Shown here: positions 1 to 12,046 of the stretch, piece by piece
Numbering within the stretch: position 1 is the first letter of the stretch
Layout: every line of letters starts with the position of its first letter
DNA from: Dichetophora obliterata
Lineage: Eukaryota; Arthropoda; Insecta; Diptera; Sciomyzidae
DNA length: 64,000 nt
Assembly: GCA_963920525.1 (NCBI GenBank)
Contig: OY986438.1
Span: 45,271,288 to 45,335,287 of the forward strand
Reading direction: 5' to 3'
Notes under the pieces: model-generated
What the model saw: the letters and a program-made list of their open reading frames with translations, nothing else
Told to the model about the DNA's origin: nothing
Databases searched by the model: none
Position numbers and translations under genes: made by a program

Positions 1-635
1 AGAACTGTCATATTTTCTGTTAGTGTGTGCAATCATTGAGGTTAAAGCTGAAAGAATAAAATTTGGACGAATGTGTTAGAGAATATTTTCATCATAATTA
101 TTTAAATTATCATTATTATCAATTATAATTATTTAAGTCCTCTAAATTTTGGACTAAAAAAATGTATTGTTCCTTTGTTAAGCGTTTTCTGTTGCCGTCC
201 ATTTCCTTAAAAACATTTTTGATAAATTAATTTAGGAACAGACAGTATAACGTTATTAATAATTAAAATTTACCTTGCTTTTAATGCTTTTTTTATTATT
301 AAGCGATGTTTTAAAATTTTAGCGTCTACAATTTTGTGTTGCTAAAAGCTTCATAATTTTAGCCATTTTTAGCAAACTAAAAACACTCGGAATCGCAAAT
401 TAGCTACTTTTTAGCAATAAACCAATCTCAAAGTCAGCTGTTTTTTATCCGGTTCATTTTGTTCATGGCTTTATTTTAGTGACGGAAAATAGGACATGAT
501 TTGTGAGTCAGAATCGAAAATTTCGCTAAAATTCGCTAAAAGTTTACACCTTTAAGATTTAACACTTTTAAGCGATCGAAATTTAGCGGTAGCAAATCCT
601 GAAATCCGCGTATTTAAAAAAAACCAAAATAATAA
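1..635. other. AT-rich noncoding DNA
   Basis: No open frame with recognisable protein character. AT-rich unique-looking sequence that runs directly into the hexamer array. Short recurring words such as TTTTAGC occur around 320-420 and 525-590, but no clear repeat unit could be defined. Confidence 0.6.
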
Positions 636-1411
636 AAACAAAAAATAAAAATAAAAATAAAAATAAAAATAAAAATAAAAATAAAAATAAAAATAAAAAT
701 AAAAATAAAAATAAAAATAAAAATAAAAATAAAAATAAAAATAAAAATAAAAATAAAAATAAAAATAAAAATAAAAATAAAAATAAAAATAAAAATAAAA
801 ATAAAAATAAAAATAAAAATAAAAATAAAAATAAAAATAAAAATAAAAATAAAAATAAAAATAAAAATAAAAATAAAAATAAAAATAAAAATAAAAATAA
901 AAATAAAAATAAAAATAAAAATAAAAATAAAAATAAAAATAAAAATAAAAATAAAAATAAAAATAAAAATAAAAATAAAAATAAAAATAAAAATAAAAAT
1001 AAAAATAAAAATAAAAATAAAAATAAAAATAAAAATAAAAATAAAAATAAAAATAAAAATAAAAATAAAAATAAAAATAAAAATAAAAATAAAAATAAAA
1101 ATAAAAATAAAAATAAAAATAAAAATAAAAATAAAAATAAAAATAAAAATAAAAATAAAAATAAAAATAAAAATAAAAATAAAAATAAAAATAAAAATAA
1201 AAATAAAAATAAAAATAAAAATAAAAATAAAAATAAAAATAAAAATAAAAATAAAAATAAAAATAAAAATAAAAATAAAAATAAAAATAAAAATAAAAAT
1301 AAAAATAAAAATAAAAATAAAAATAAAAATAAAAATAAAAATAAAAATAAAAATAAAAATAAAAATAAAAATAAAAATAAAAATAAAAATAAAAATAAAA
1401 ATAAAAATAAA

Positions 1412-1442
<31 letters not shown>

Positions 1443-3540
1443 TAAAAATAAAAATAAAAATAAAAATAAAAATAAAAATAAAAATAAAAATAAAAATAAA
1501 AATAAAAATAAAAATAAAAATAAAAATAAAAATAAAAATAAAAATAAAAATAAAAATAAAAATAAAAATAAAAATAAAAATAAAAATAAAAATAAAAATA
1601 AAAATAAAAATAAAAATAAAAATAAAAATAAAAATAAAAATAAAAATAAAAATAAAAATAAAAATAAAAATAAAAATAAAAATAAAAATAAAAATAAAAA
1701 TAAAAATAAAAATAAAAATAAAAATAAAAATAAAAATAAAAATAAAAATAAAAATAAAAATAAAAATAAAAATAAAAATAAAAATAAAAATAAAAATAAA
1801 AATAAAAATAAAAATAAAAATAAAAATAAAAATAAAAATAAAAATAAAAATAAAAATAAAAATAAAAATAAAAATAAAAATAAAAATAAAAATAAAAATA
1901 AAAATAAAAATAAAAATAAAAATAAAAATAAAAATAAAAATAAAAATAAAAATAAAAATAAAAATAAAAATAAAAATAAAAATAAAAATAAAAATAAAAA
2001 TAAAAATAAAAATAAAAATAAAAATAAAAATAAAAATAAAAATAAAAATAAAAATAAAAATAAAAATAAAAATAAAAATAAAAATAAAAATAAAAATAAA
2101 AATAAAAATAAAAATAAAAATAAAAATAAAAATAAAAATAAAAATAAAAATAAAAATAAAAATAAAAATAAAAATAAAAATAAAAATAAAAATAAAAATA
2201 AAAATAAAAATAAAAATAAAAATAAAAATAAAAATAAAAATAAAAATAAAAATAAAAATAAAAATAAAAATAAAAATAAAAATAAAAATAAAAATAAAAA
2301 TAAAAATAAAAATAAAAATAAAAATAAAAATAAAAATAAAAATAAAAATAAAAATAAAAATAAAAATAAAAATAAAAATAAAAATAAAAATAAAAATAAA
2401 AATAAAAATAAAAATAAAAATAAAAATAAAAATAAAAATAAAAATAAAAATAAAAATAAAAATAAAAATAAAAATAAAAATAAAAATAAAAATAAAAATA
2501 AAAATAAAAAAAAAATAAAAATAAAAATAAAAATAAAAATAAAAATAAAAATAAAAATAAAAATAAAAATAAAAATAAAAATAAAAATAAAAATAAAAAT
2601 AAAAATAAAAATAAAAATAAAAATAAAAATAAAAATAAAAATAAAAATAAAAATAAAAATAAAAATAAAAATAAAAATAAAAATAAAAATAAAAATAAAA
2701 ATAAAAATAAAAATAAAAATAAAAATAAAAATAAAAATAAAAATAAAAATAAAAATAAAAATAAAAATAAAAATAAAAATAAAAATAAAAATAAAAATAA
2801 AAATAAAAATAAAAATAAAAATAAAAATAAAAATAAAAATAAAAATAAAAATAAAAATAAAAATAAAAATAAAAATAAAAATAAAAATAAAAATAAAAAT
2901 AAAAATAAAAATAAAAATAAAAATAAAAATAAAAATAAAAATAAAAATAAAAATAAAAATAAAAATAAAAATAAAAATAAAAATAAAAATAAAAATAAAA
3001 ATAAAAATAAAAATAAAAATAAAAATAAAAATAAAAATAAAAATAAAAATAAAAATAAAAATAAAAATAAAAATAAAAATAAAAATAAAAATAAAAATAA
3101 AAATAAAAATAAAAATAAAAATAAAAATAAAAATAAAAATAAAAATAAAAATAAAAATAAAAATAAAAATAAAAATAAAAATAAAAATAAAAATAAAAAT
3201 AAAAATAAAAATAAAAATAAAAATAAAAATAAAAATAAAAATAAAAATAAAAATAAAAATAAAAATAAAAATAAAAATAAAAATAAAAATAAAAATAAAA
3301 ATAAAAATAAAAATAAAAATAAAAATAAAAATAAAAATAAAAATAAAAATAAAAATAAAAATAAAAATAAAAATAAAAATAAAAATAAAAATAAAAATAA
3401 AAATAAAAATAAAAATAAAAATAAAAATAAAAATAAAAATAAAAATAAAAATAAAAATAAAAATAAAAATAAAAATAAAAATAAAAATAAAAATAAAAAT
3501 AAAAATAAAAATAAAAATAAAAATAAAAATAAAAATAAAA
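636..3540. repeat. (AAAAAT)n hexanucleotide array
   Basis: About 2.9 kb, close to 480 copies, of AAAAAT in perfect register. Only two interruptions were seen inside: one unit shortened to AAAAT near 1415, and one lost T that makes a run of ten A near 2506-2515. These two breaks shift the reading frame, so all three minus-strand frames are open over about 1000 codons of alternating F with I, L or Y. That is a trivial consequence of a six-base repeat without stops, not a gene. Such purity over 2.9 kb suggests very recent expansion, or a length estimated by the assembler. Confidence 0.97.
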
Positions 3541-4045
3541 GTAAAAATAAAAATAAAAATAACAACTAAAAATAAAAATAACAACTAAAAATAAAAATAA
3601 CAACTACAAATAAAAATAACAACTAAAAATAAAAATAACAACTAAAAATAAAAATAACAACTAACAATAACAACTAAAAATAACAACTAAAAATAAAAAC
3701 TAAAAATAACAATTAAAAATAACAATTAAAAATAACAACTAAAAGTAACAACTAAAAATAACAACTAAAAATAACAACTAAAAATAACAACTAAAAATAA
3801 CAACTAAAAATAACAACTAAACTAACAACTAAAAATAACAACTAAAAATAACAACTAAAAATAACAATTAAAAATAACAACTAAAAATAACAATTAAAAA
3901 TAACAATTAAAAATAACAACTAAAAATAACAACTAAAAATAACAACTAAAAATAACAACTAAAAATAACAACTAAAAATAACAACTAAAAATAACAACTA
4001 AAAATAACAACTAAAAATAACAACTAAAAATAACAACTAAAAATA
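3541..4045. repeat. AACAACTAAAAAT 13-mer array
   Basis: The hexamer array passes through mixed units (3541-3660) into a tandem repeat of the 13-base unit AACAACTAAAAAT. Variants carry AACAATT or miss a few bases. It looks like the hexamer unit with an added AACAACT block, so the two arrays are probably related by descent. Confidence 0.9.
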
Positions 4046-5397
4046 ATAAAAAAAATAAAAATAATAAAAATATAAAAAATATAAAAAATAATAAAAATAA
4101 TAAAAATAATAAAAATAATAAAAATAGTAAAAATAGTAAAAATAGTAACAATAATAAAAATAATAAAAATAATAAAAATCATAAAAATAATAAAAATCAT
4201 AAAAATAATAAAAATAATAAAAATAATAAAAATAATAAAAATAACAAAAATAATAAAAATAATAAAAATAATAAAAATAATAAAAATAATAAAAATAATA
4301 AAAATAATAAAAATAATAAAAATAATAAAAAATAAAAATAATAAAAATAATAAAAAAATAAAAATAATAAAAATAATAAAAATAACAAAATAATAAAAAT
4401 TATAAAAATAATAAGAATAATAAAAATAATAATAATAAAATTAATAAAAATAATAAAAATAATAAAAACAATAAAAATAATAAAAATAGTAAAAACAATA
4501 AAAATAATAGAAATAATAATAATAATAAAAATAATAAAAACAATGAAAATAATGACAATAATGAAAACAATGAAAACAATGAAAGTAATGAAAACAATGA
4601 AAATAATTAAAATAATGAAAATTATGAAAATAATAAAAATAATGAAAATAACAAAAATAATTAAAATGATGAAAATAATGAAAATAATGAAAATGAAAAT
4701 AATTAAAATAATGAGAATAATGAGAATAGTGAAAATAATAAAAATAATAAAAATAATAAAAATAATAAAAATAATAAAAATAATAAAAATAATAAAAATA
4801 ATAAAAATAATAAAAATAATAAAAATAATAAAAATAATAAAAATAAAAATAATAAAAATAATAAAAATAATAAAAGTAATAAAAATAATAAAAATAATAA
4901 AAATAATAAAAATAATAAAAATAATAAAAATAATAAAAATAATAAAAATAATAAAAATAATAAAAATAATAAAAATAATAAAAATAATAAAAATAATAAA
5001 AATAATAAAAATAATAAAAATAATAAAAATAATAAAAATAATAAAAATAATAAAAATAATAAAAATAATGAAAATAATGAATATAATGAAAATAATGAAA
5101 ATAACGAAAACAACGAAAATAACGAAAATAATAAAAATAATGAAAATAACGAAAATAATAAAAGTGATGAAAATAACTAAAATAATGAAAAGAATGAAAA
5201 TAATGAATATAATGAAAATAATGAAAATAATGCAAATAATGAAAATAATGAAAATAACGAAAATAATAAAAATAACGAAAATAATAAAAATAATAAAAAT
5301 AGTAAAAATAATGAAAATAATTAAAATAATTAAAATAATTAAAATAATAAATAATGAAAATAATAAAAGTAATAAAAATAATAAAAAATTAATCTAA
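4046..5397. repeat. AAAAATAAT 9-mer array, degenerate
   Basis: Tandem array of a 9-base unit, AAAAATAAT, with one purer core at about 4736-5065 flanked by diverged copies. A to G changes giving AATGAAAAT units are clustered at about 4543-4735 and 5067-5260. Open frames of 60-280 codons on both strands (Y/F, L/F or K/I/M repeats) follow from the repeat and are not counted as genes. Confidence 0.93.
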
Positions 5398-7138
5398 TTA
5401 AAATAATAAAAATATTAAAAATAAAGTAATACAAGTATTAAAAATAAAATAATAAAAATAAAAGCGTGCAATAACAATTATAAAATTATAAATTATTAAT
5501 ACAAATATAAAAAAATTATAAAAATAAAAAAATTATAAATATAATAAAAATGACATAAATAATAAAAACAAGAAAGTAAATGCTTCTAAAACAAACTATT
5601 AAAACTAAATAAACACACTATTACGGCTAGATTGTGGGCTCATGCATGTATGTCCCTACAGGTATAGTTTCTAAGAATTGAATTATTTAAGCAAGTGGTT
5701 TGTATTGAAAAGGCAGAGCAAGAACAACAAAGCTTGTGATATTATTATATAACATAATACGTTGGCTTTTCCTAAAATTGGTTTTCTTATTTTGGTTTCT
5801 ATATATTTAATTTTAATTTTGCCCATTATACCTTTCTAAAAGCTGCTCCTCAGATTGTCACAGGCCTTAAAATCCACTTACTGATGATCATTGTCTATTG
5901 CAAAGGACGACCTTGAAAAATTAATATATGTTTTTCTCCCCTTACATCTTATTATGCTAACGCTTACTTATTCTAACGCAGTTAAAAAAAAATTTGTTGA
6001 AATTATTTTCGCCTAACAATTAATTTAAAATTTGAATTTTCTTCTCGACTCAATAATAAATTGCAACATTTATGTTTACTTAAATTTATGTTTACTCGAG
6101 TAATTGTGTATTAATCTCAAGTTATTATTGTGTCTTTGTATAATTTTTTCTAAAATAAACAAAAGCACCCTCAAAAAACCTGTATATATTTGCTATGAAA
6201 TATAGAATATCTGCTGAAAAGCATCAAATTGCCATGAATATATTATAAAATGGAGAAAAATAAAGCCTTTTTAATTGGTTTCCATTGCAACTGTATGAAT
6301 TTCTATGTGTGTTGTTCGTTTGGGTGTGTGCGTTTTTGTTTGTGACAGTAGTGCTGTGTCTCATTTTTCTGCTTTTCAACACAGTTCATGCGCAGCAGTA
6401 ATTGCATCAAATGTGAGCTTCTTCATTTATCTGATTTTTTGTGTTTATATTTAGATGTAGATTTCTTTATTGAGTCTTTGGAAATAATCCTTACAGACTA
6501 TTTCTTTATCTTATTTTATACCTTTGCTAAGTCGATGGAAAATATCAACTTCAGAAATTCAGTTTATCAGCTTGAAAAAAGAGATACAAATAAATTTTAA
6601 AAAATAAAATTCAAAATAAACATCATAAAAAAAAAAATTATAGAAATGTGAAGCTGAATAAATGCATGAAAAGGATAGCCTTGATTTTAAAATTCAAAAA
6701 TGCTTTTATTATTTATCATTCCAGATAGCTTTTGCGATAACAATGAGAAAGAGTAGAGTCTAGCTAATGTTTTCCTTTTAACAATAAATTACCTGAAAGT
6801 ATGCAACAATCCCGCTGGTAAAAGTTTGTGTTTGATAATATTGTAATGCATAAAAGTAAGAGGAATGTGACAAAGTTCGTTTTGCGTTGTTGAGGGTTGA
6901 TACTCGCTGATAAAACTTTGTCGTTGATAAAGCTGTATTGCATAAATGTAAGTGGTATATGACAAGCTGTTTGTCAAAAATTTGAATTTATTCGTCTATG
7001 TAGCTACATCGTCTTTTTTAAGAATTAGTTTTGCAGTGGAATGCATTTGAGAAAATTATTCTTTTTTAATGTTTAAATTTTGAAAAACTTGTATTTATAA
7101 AACAAATTAAATTTAAGGAAACATAATTGTTCTTACTG
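5398..7138. other. Noncoding DNA
   Basis: AT-rich sequence, with array decay products to about 5560 and unique-looking sequence afterwards. A 70-codon open frame at 6388-6600 shows no recognisable domain and is probably chance. Confidence 0.6.
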
Positions 7139-7238
7139 GATTTTAATTGTGAGCTTTTTAGATTAAGTAAGTCTGAAGAAGGTTGTTGACAACAGCAACT
7201 TACATTAAACTTACTAAAAAAAGCTCACAATTAAAATC
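7139..7238. mobile_element. Small inverted-repeat element (MITE), copy 1
   Basis: A palindromic sequence with perfect 21-bp outer arms at 7139-7159 and 7218-7238; the arms contain TTTAATTGTGAGCTTTT. The interior includes TTAAGTAAGTCTGAAGAAGG. A second copy of the same design lies at 31789-31949. Similarity continues about 40 bp past the right arm in both copies, through a word like GATCACAA, so the true element extends beyond the palindrome. No coding capacity. Family unknown. Confidence 0.7.
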
Positions 7239-8412
7239 TTATACAAATTCAGAGAATAGATCACAAATAATTATCTCATTATTATTCTTTTTTATGCTTG
7301 AATCTGAAAAAATATTAAATGTGAAAAATAATTAAAATTAAATAGAACATTAGAAATGTTCTATTAAATGCAGAATACTCGTACAATAAGTAATTGTAGT
7401 AGCAGTAGTTGCAAAAATAATTTTTGTTGTCATTTGCTTTAGTTTGTTTCTATTCTGTGTGTTCTTTTTCGTGTGTTTTTTTTTTGCGCAGTGGTGAATT
7501 TTGTTAAAATTTGTGTGTTCCCTTATGAGAGAATTATCTGTTTTATTCATCGTAAGCACCATACCTACTCCCATGGCCGCTTACTGTGTAAGCTAGATGT
7601 CTTTAGAGTTTGAACGGCCTTGCACCAAAAAATGTTTTAGAGAATTGGAGGGCTCGCAGCTACATCGTATATAGGAAATTATTTCGATATGTATCCATTT
7701 ACCACTGGGATTATCCCAAAGTATAACACTTAAATGTCTTAGAAATAATATATAAAATCAGCATAACTCTAAAATTTATCTTTTATCTCATGCAAAAATA
7801 TCTATTTTGCATGCAGTCACGCCTAATTTAGTGCTGATAACAAGAAAATAACGCTAGCAGCATAGAAACCTACATTGTCACCCATGACTAAAAGGGCATC
7901 ATCAACGCCATTATATAAGAACACTTTAAGTCTCACAAACGACCCCACAGAATCTAACTAAGCGAATCCAACTTATTGAGTGGCAAAATAATCTGACGAT
8001 ATTCATTTTTGATAAATTGATGCATTACCACCGCGCGGCGTCTATCGAGTGCGCCTGAAGACCAAATAAAGACATTGATGTTTTACTACCGCGTAACCAT
8101 TTTCAGAGCGTAACGTGATGTAGCAGTAACTAATGTTCATCATTTCTATGGTTAAATGTGAACGAACAATCTGTGCAATTCTTAGATAAAGTCAACTACG
8201 GTGTGGTTCCTTCGGTCCGTCCACTTGTCTGAGCTTTTTATATGATTTTTACCTCATTGCTGCATTATTTATACATTTGTCTAGCTGCTTCTTTTTTTAA
8301 AAACAATTTTTATTTTCATCTCTTGATTTCTTTTTTTTCTTTAATGTTTACTACAAGCCTTCCGCATTCCTGCTCTGCCACCCCCAACATGACAAACCAC
8401 CACTCCACTCTA

Positions 8413-8443
<31 letters not shown>

Positions 8444-9570
8444 CACTAGCTATCTTCCACTTTGGTAACGCTTTGTGAACAAGGCGGCTCTTGTGTCACG
8501 TCTTAATGTGCCCAGCAGCAACAGCGTCATCCGTATCATCATCATCATCATCAGCAACGCCGCCATCATTTCATCGAATTCATGTTGGAATGTGAAAATA
8601 TGTGCAATTTGCATATATATGGCAACACTGCCTGAGACAGCAATGATTGCCAATGTTGCAATAGCCGCAACGATTTTTTTTATATTACTTACGTTTCTGT
8701 TGAAAAATCTTTGTGAAATAATTGTATAAACCCTATAATTGAGTGTCTTTAAAAATGGCACAATTCCATTTGACTATAAATGGAGAAATGCTTTTATTTT
8801 TAATGGAATTCATATTAAAAGATAACAAAGTAATAAAAATGCCCGCTTCTGGGCTAAAATTAAATCAATTCTTCACTATCAACTTTTCATTAAAGATAGT
8901 GAGTTTCAAAGTGGTCCAATTCGAAAAATGCCTTTTCACATGTGCATATCGAGTGCTTTGAAGTTCATTATTATTTTCTTTTTATTAAAGAAAATATTGC
9001 AAAAAATTGTATTATATAAATTGCGCTGTAGAATTGAGTACATGATTAAATATAAATACCCAATATAATAATAAATTTGAATAAATAAATTTGAAAATAT
9101 TCAGCCCACAATCATCAAAAATTCTAAAAGATGTTTTTTTTTGTTAAAAGTGTTTATTCGAAACACTGTAAGTGTTTATTCTTTGTAAAAATTCTTCAAA
9201 AATGGTAGTAGATACCGGAATTAAAATCAAATCCTTGTATATTTTTAAATATAGCCCCAAAAGTACGACTGTATTCGTTACGACAGATAGACTGACAGAC
9301 GAATGGATATGGCTAAATCAGTGGAGATATACCCTCTTATTTACTGGGGGTTCGGTTCTACTGTTCAAAATTCAGGTTCAACTTTTTGAGTTGAAATATT
9401 CTTTTCGAAAAAGTTAAAACATTTTCAACTTTTTTGTGAAAAAATGTAAGTATGTAAATATTTTTGGTAGAAAATTTCATCTTAATAATATGAAAAAACT
9501 AAGAAAATTTTTTAAATATGAAAAAAGGTACACTAACCGATACCTAAAAATATAAAAATAAAAATATTTA
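7239..9570. other. Noncoding DNA
   Basis: No convincing gene. Open frames at 7350-7574, 8242-8478, 8450-8761, 8475-8729, 8743-8961 and 9172-9417 lack recognisable domains, and several overlap on opposite strands. A stretch at about 9283-9325 (CAGACGAATGGATATGGCTAA) resembles one at 60685-60715 and seems to be part of a dispersed repeat. Confidence 0.55.
8413..8443. repeat. (CTGT)n microsatellite
   Basis: About 7.5 tandem copies of CTGT read directly from the sequence. A short CAT trinucleotide run follows near 8536-8552. Confidence 0.95.
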
Positions 9571-10059
9571 AATATTGTTTTTAATAATTCTAAAAAATAT
9601 AATTTTTTTAGAATTACATATAAGCTTAATGCCAATTAAGTTCATGAAGCAACAGGTTGCAACAACAATAAGTTCTTTGCAGAACAAACCACCAAGCAGA
9701 CTAGACAGCTGTTTCGTTGATAGCTACATCAACTCATCAGTAGTCTTCTGTGGTTTCTGCAGTACCATCCACTTTGATAAGCTTATACGAACACCTTCTG
9801 TTAAATTAAAACAGAATTATGTGCTGTATGTCGCCTTCAAAGCAATGTTTTTCTACTACTTTGCAAAAGCAAAGGTTCAAAAAAGCGACTGCATTGATTC
9901 TGCAAAGACTTGTTTGTTGTGCTCTTTGTTTACTTCTTTATCACGAATCAATCTAGGCAATCTGTTGTTGCAACCTGTTGCTTCATGAACTTAATTGGCA
10001 TTGAGCTTATATGTAATTCTAAAAAAATTATATTTTTTAGAATTATTAAAAACAATATT
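9571..10059. mobile_element. 489-bp foldback/MITE with 97-bp arms
   Basis: The first 97 bases (9571-9667) are repeated in inverse orientation at 9963-10059 with one visible mismatch (AGCTTAAT against AGCTCAAT). Both ends begin AATATTGTTTTTAATAATTC. The 295-bp interior (9668-9962) has partial internal palindromes. A 137-codon open frame (9575-9988) runs through the element but is mostly the arm read through, with no domain. No certain target duplication. The near-identical arms suggest a fairly recent copy. Confidence 0.85.
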
Positions 10060-10354
10060 GTAATGAAAATATGCCATAATTAACTTTTCATGTAAAATAT
10101 TTAAAATTTTTCACCTACTAAAGTTAAAAATGGCAGCTCTAAAGTTCATCAACTTCAATCAATACAGAAATAAATTTTTTTTCTTAAAGATAACCAAACC
10201 CTTAAGTAAAAAAATCAATACATAAAAAAATTTGCACCCTAATGCAACTTTTCAAGGAAGGTTTACTTTTTGGAGTAGAAAATTTAACCTTAAAATCAGG
10301 TGTAGTAGGCGCTGTATGAAAGCATTCCAATGTTGAAAAAAATTAATGTTGAAT
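10060..10354. other. Noncoding DNA
   Basis: AT-rich, no gene or structured repeat recognised. Confidence 0.5.
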
Positions 10355-10613
10355 AACACCATATAAAAATTTAAAATAAGTTTTTTCGTAAAGCTGTCAA
10401 AATTATTTTTTCAACAATATAAAAATTAGAATGGGAACTCAATGTGTTCATTAGATACCGAAATTTTAACAAAAATATTTTTTAATTTAAATTTTTGTTT
10501 AGATGTTAAAATCTCCATATGAACCCATTAAGTCCCCACCATATTTTTATATTGTTGAAAAGGTAATTTTGTCAGCTTAGAAAATAAAATTATTTGAATT
10601 TTTAAATGGTGTT
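10355..10613. repeat. Imperfect inverted repeat, ~259 bp
   Basis: AACACCATATAAAAATTTAAA at the left is mirrored by TTTTTAAATGGTGTT at the right. Arms continue inward through GCTGTCAAAATTATTTTTTC, with its counterpart GGTAATTTTGTCAGC. The inner part recurs near 11826-11925 (ATATTGTTGAAAAGGTAATT), so it is a dispersed repeat, probably a decayed MITE. Confidence 0.6.
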
Positions 10614-10839
10614 CTTCGAACCCCTATTACGAAATCAATATCCTTACCGAAGGAGATGCAACTCCAAAAACACCAAAATTATTTTTAGATTAAATCCCGT
10701 TCAATAACCTTTTCACAGGTACATATGAACTGTCTCCATATAAGCGATGGACAAAAATAGAAGGAGTGCTTTTATGATAATGCAATTTTGTATGCTTAAT
10801 TAGTTTAAGCTAATTAATAAAAATTTCAAAAATGGTCCA

Positions 10840-11215
10840 AATCGGTTCGACCCTAGGGGCACCTCCTTTGGGCCTATATAAATTTTTTTAATTGAAATGT
10901 ATGGGAGGTACATACAAAAGTTGGCCGATATTAACAAAAATTCGTCAGAAGAGTAGTCAAGTAGAGTAATAGATGTGTACTAAAAATAATCGAAATCGGT
11001 TCAACCCTACGGGTACCTCCTTTGAACCTATATTAATATTTTACTTGATTTTGTATATGAGGTATATACAAAGGTTGACCAATCTTTACAAAAACTCGTC
11101 AAAATGATAGTGAAATAGAGGAACAGATGTGTACTGAAAATGGTTGAAATCGGTTGAACCCTAGGGGTTGAACCTCCCTTGGACCTATATTAATTTTTTT
11201 ACTTGATTTTGTGTG
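10840..11215. repeat. ~155-bp tandem repeat, about 2.5 copies
   Basis: Three copies of a block that begins with AAATCGGTTC or a variant, followed by ACCCTA, GGG, CCTCC and CCTATAT words, at about 10842, 10997 and 11148. The copies are diverged. The sequence between them also aligns (GTACATACAAAAGTTGGCC against GTATATACAAAGGTTGACC). Confidence 0.75.
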
Positions 11216-12046
11216 TAAATTTTTAATTTTAAGCATTTTTTCAAACAAAAAATAATACATTTGTAGGACGAAGTAGGAAAAGTTATTTACAGTTCCTAGT
11301 TGTATAATATATTTATTTTGATAATCCGAAAAAACGGAACTTATTTTTTATAGGATTTGCTTTTTTTCTATCAAAATATGCCAATTTTCAGGATTTTTCA
11401 TTCGAATTTATGAAATTTAGCAACCACTTCAGTATTATATTTTTCTTTTTATTTTTGATAATATAATAAAGTTTTTAAATAACTCTATCATTTTGTATAA
11501 CAATGAGCTTTGTTTGGCTTAGTTTCGTTCGAAAATGGATTTTTGGCAATTATTTATATAAAACAACTCAAAAAGCTATTCTCAAAATCTGAGTTTGTTA
11601 AAAAAATTACTCAACTCTAAAGCGCTTCAGCTCAATCAAAACATGTATTATTGTTTTAATTTTTTTAATTATTTATAATGAAACAATTACCTGTCGATTA
11701 ATACCAAATTTGTAGGATTTCGAGACACAACATTTGTTGATTTTTGTTAATTGGACAATTCACTGTGCGGTAGTTCAAACTCAAAATTCGGTTAAAAAAC
11801 TCGTTTGTTAATCAAAAAAATTATTTGTGTTTAGGTGGTAAAATGCCCACATCTCATTAACCAATTGAGCCCCCACTAAATTTTATATTGTTGAAAAGGT
11901 AATTATGGCCAGCTTAAGGGACATTTTAACTAATTTTTCGAAATTTTAAGAGTTTTTTAAGTAAGGATTGTGAATAAACGGTTAGAGATATTTGAGCAAA
12001 TATTTTTTTATTGTTTTACAAAAGTATTTTATTGTTTTACAAAAGT
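11216..12046. other. Noncoding DNA
   Basis: AT-rich; only the partial repeat near 11826-11925 noted above. No gene seen. Confidence 0.5.

Noticed and set aside
552..3603. Three overlapping minus-strand open frames of about 1000 codons
   Set aside because: They consist of dipeptide repeats caused by the stop-free AAAAAT array in all frames; no protein is implied.
3541..4045. Telomere-like repeat
   Set aside because: The A/T-rich units do not match known telomeric repeats, and flies of this type lack simple telomere arrays.
4197..5397. Open frames of 63-284 codons on both strands in the 9-mer array
   Set aside because: Tripeptide repeats produced by AAAAATAAT units; present on both strands at once.
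9575..9988. 137-codon plus-strand open frame
   Set aside because: Lies within the 489-bp foldback and is largely its arm sequence; no domain recognised.
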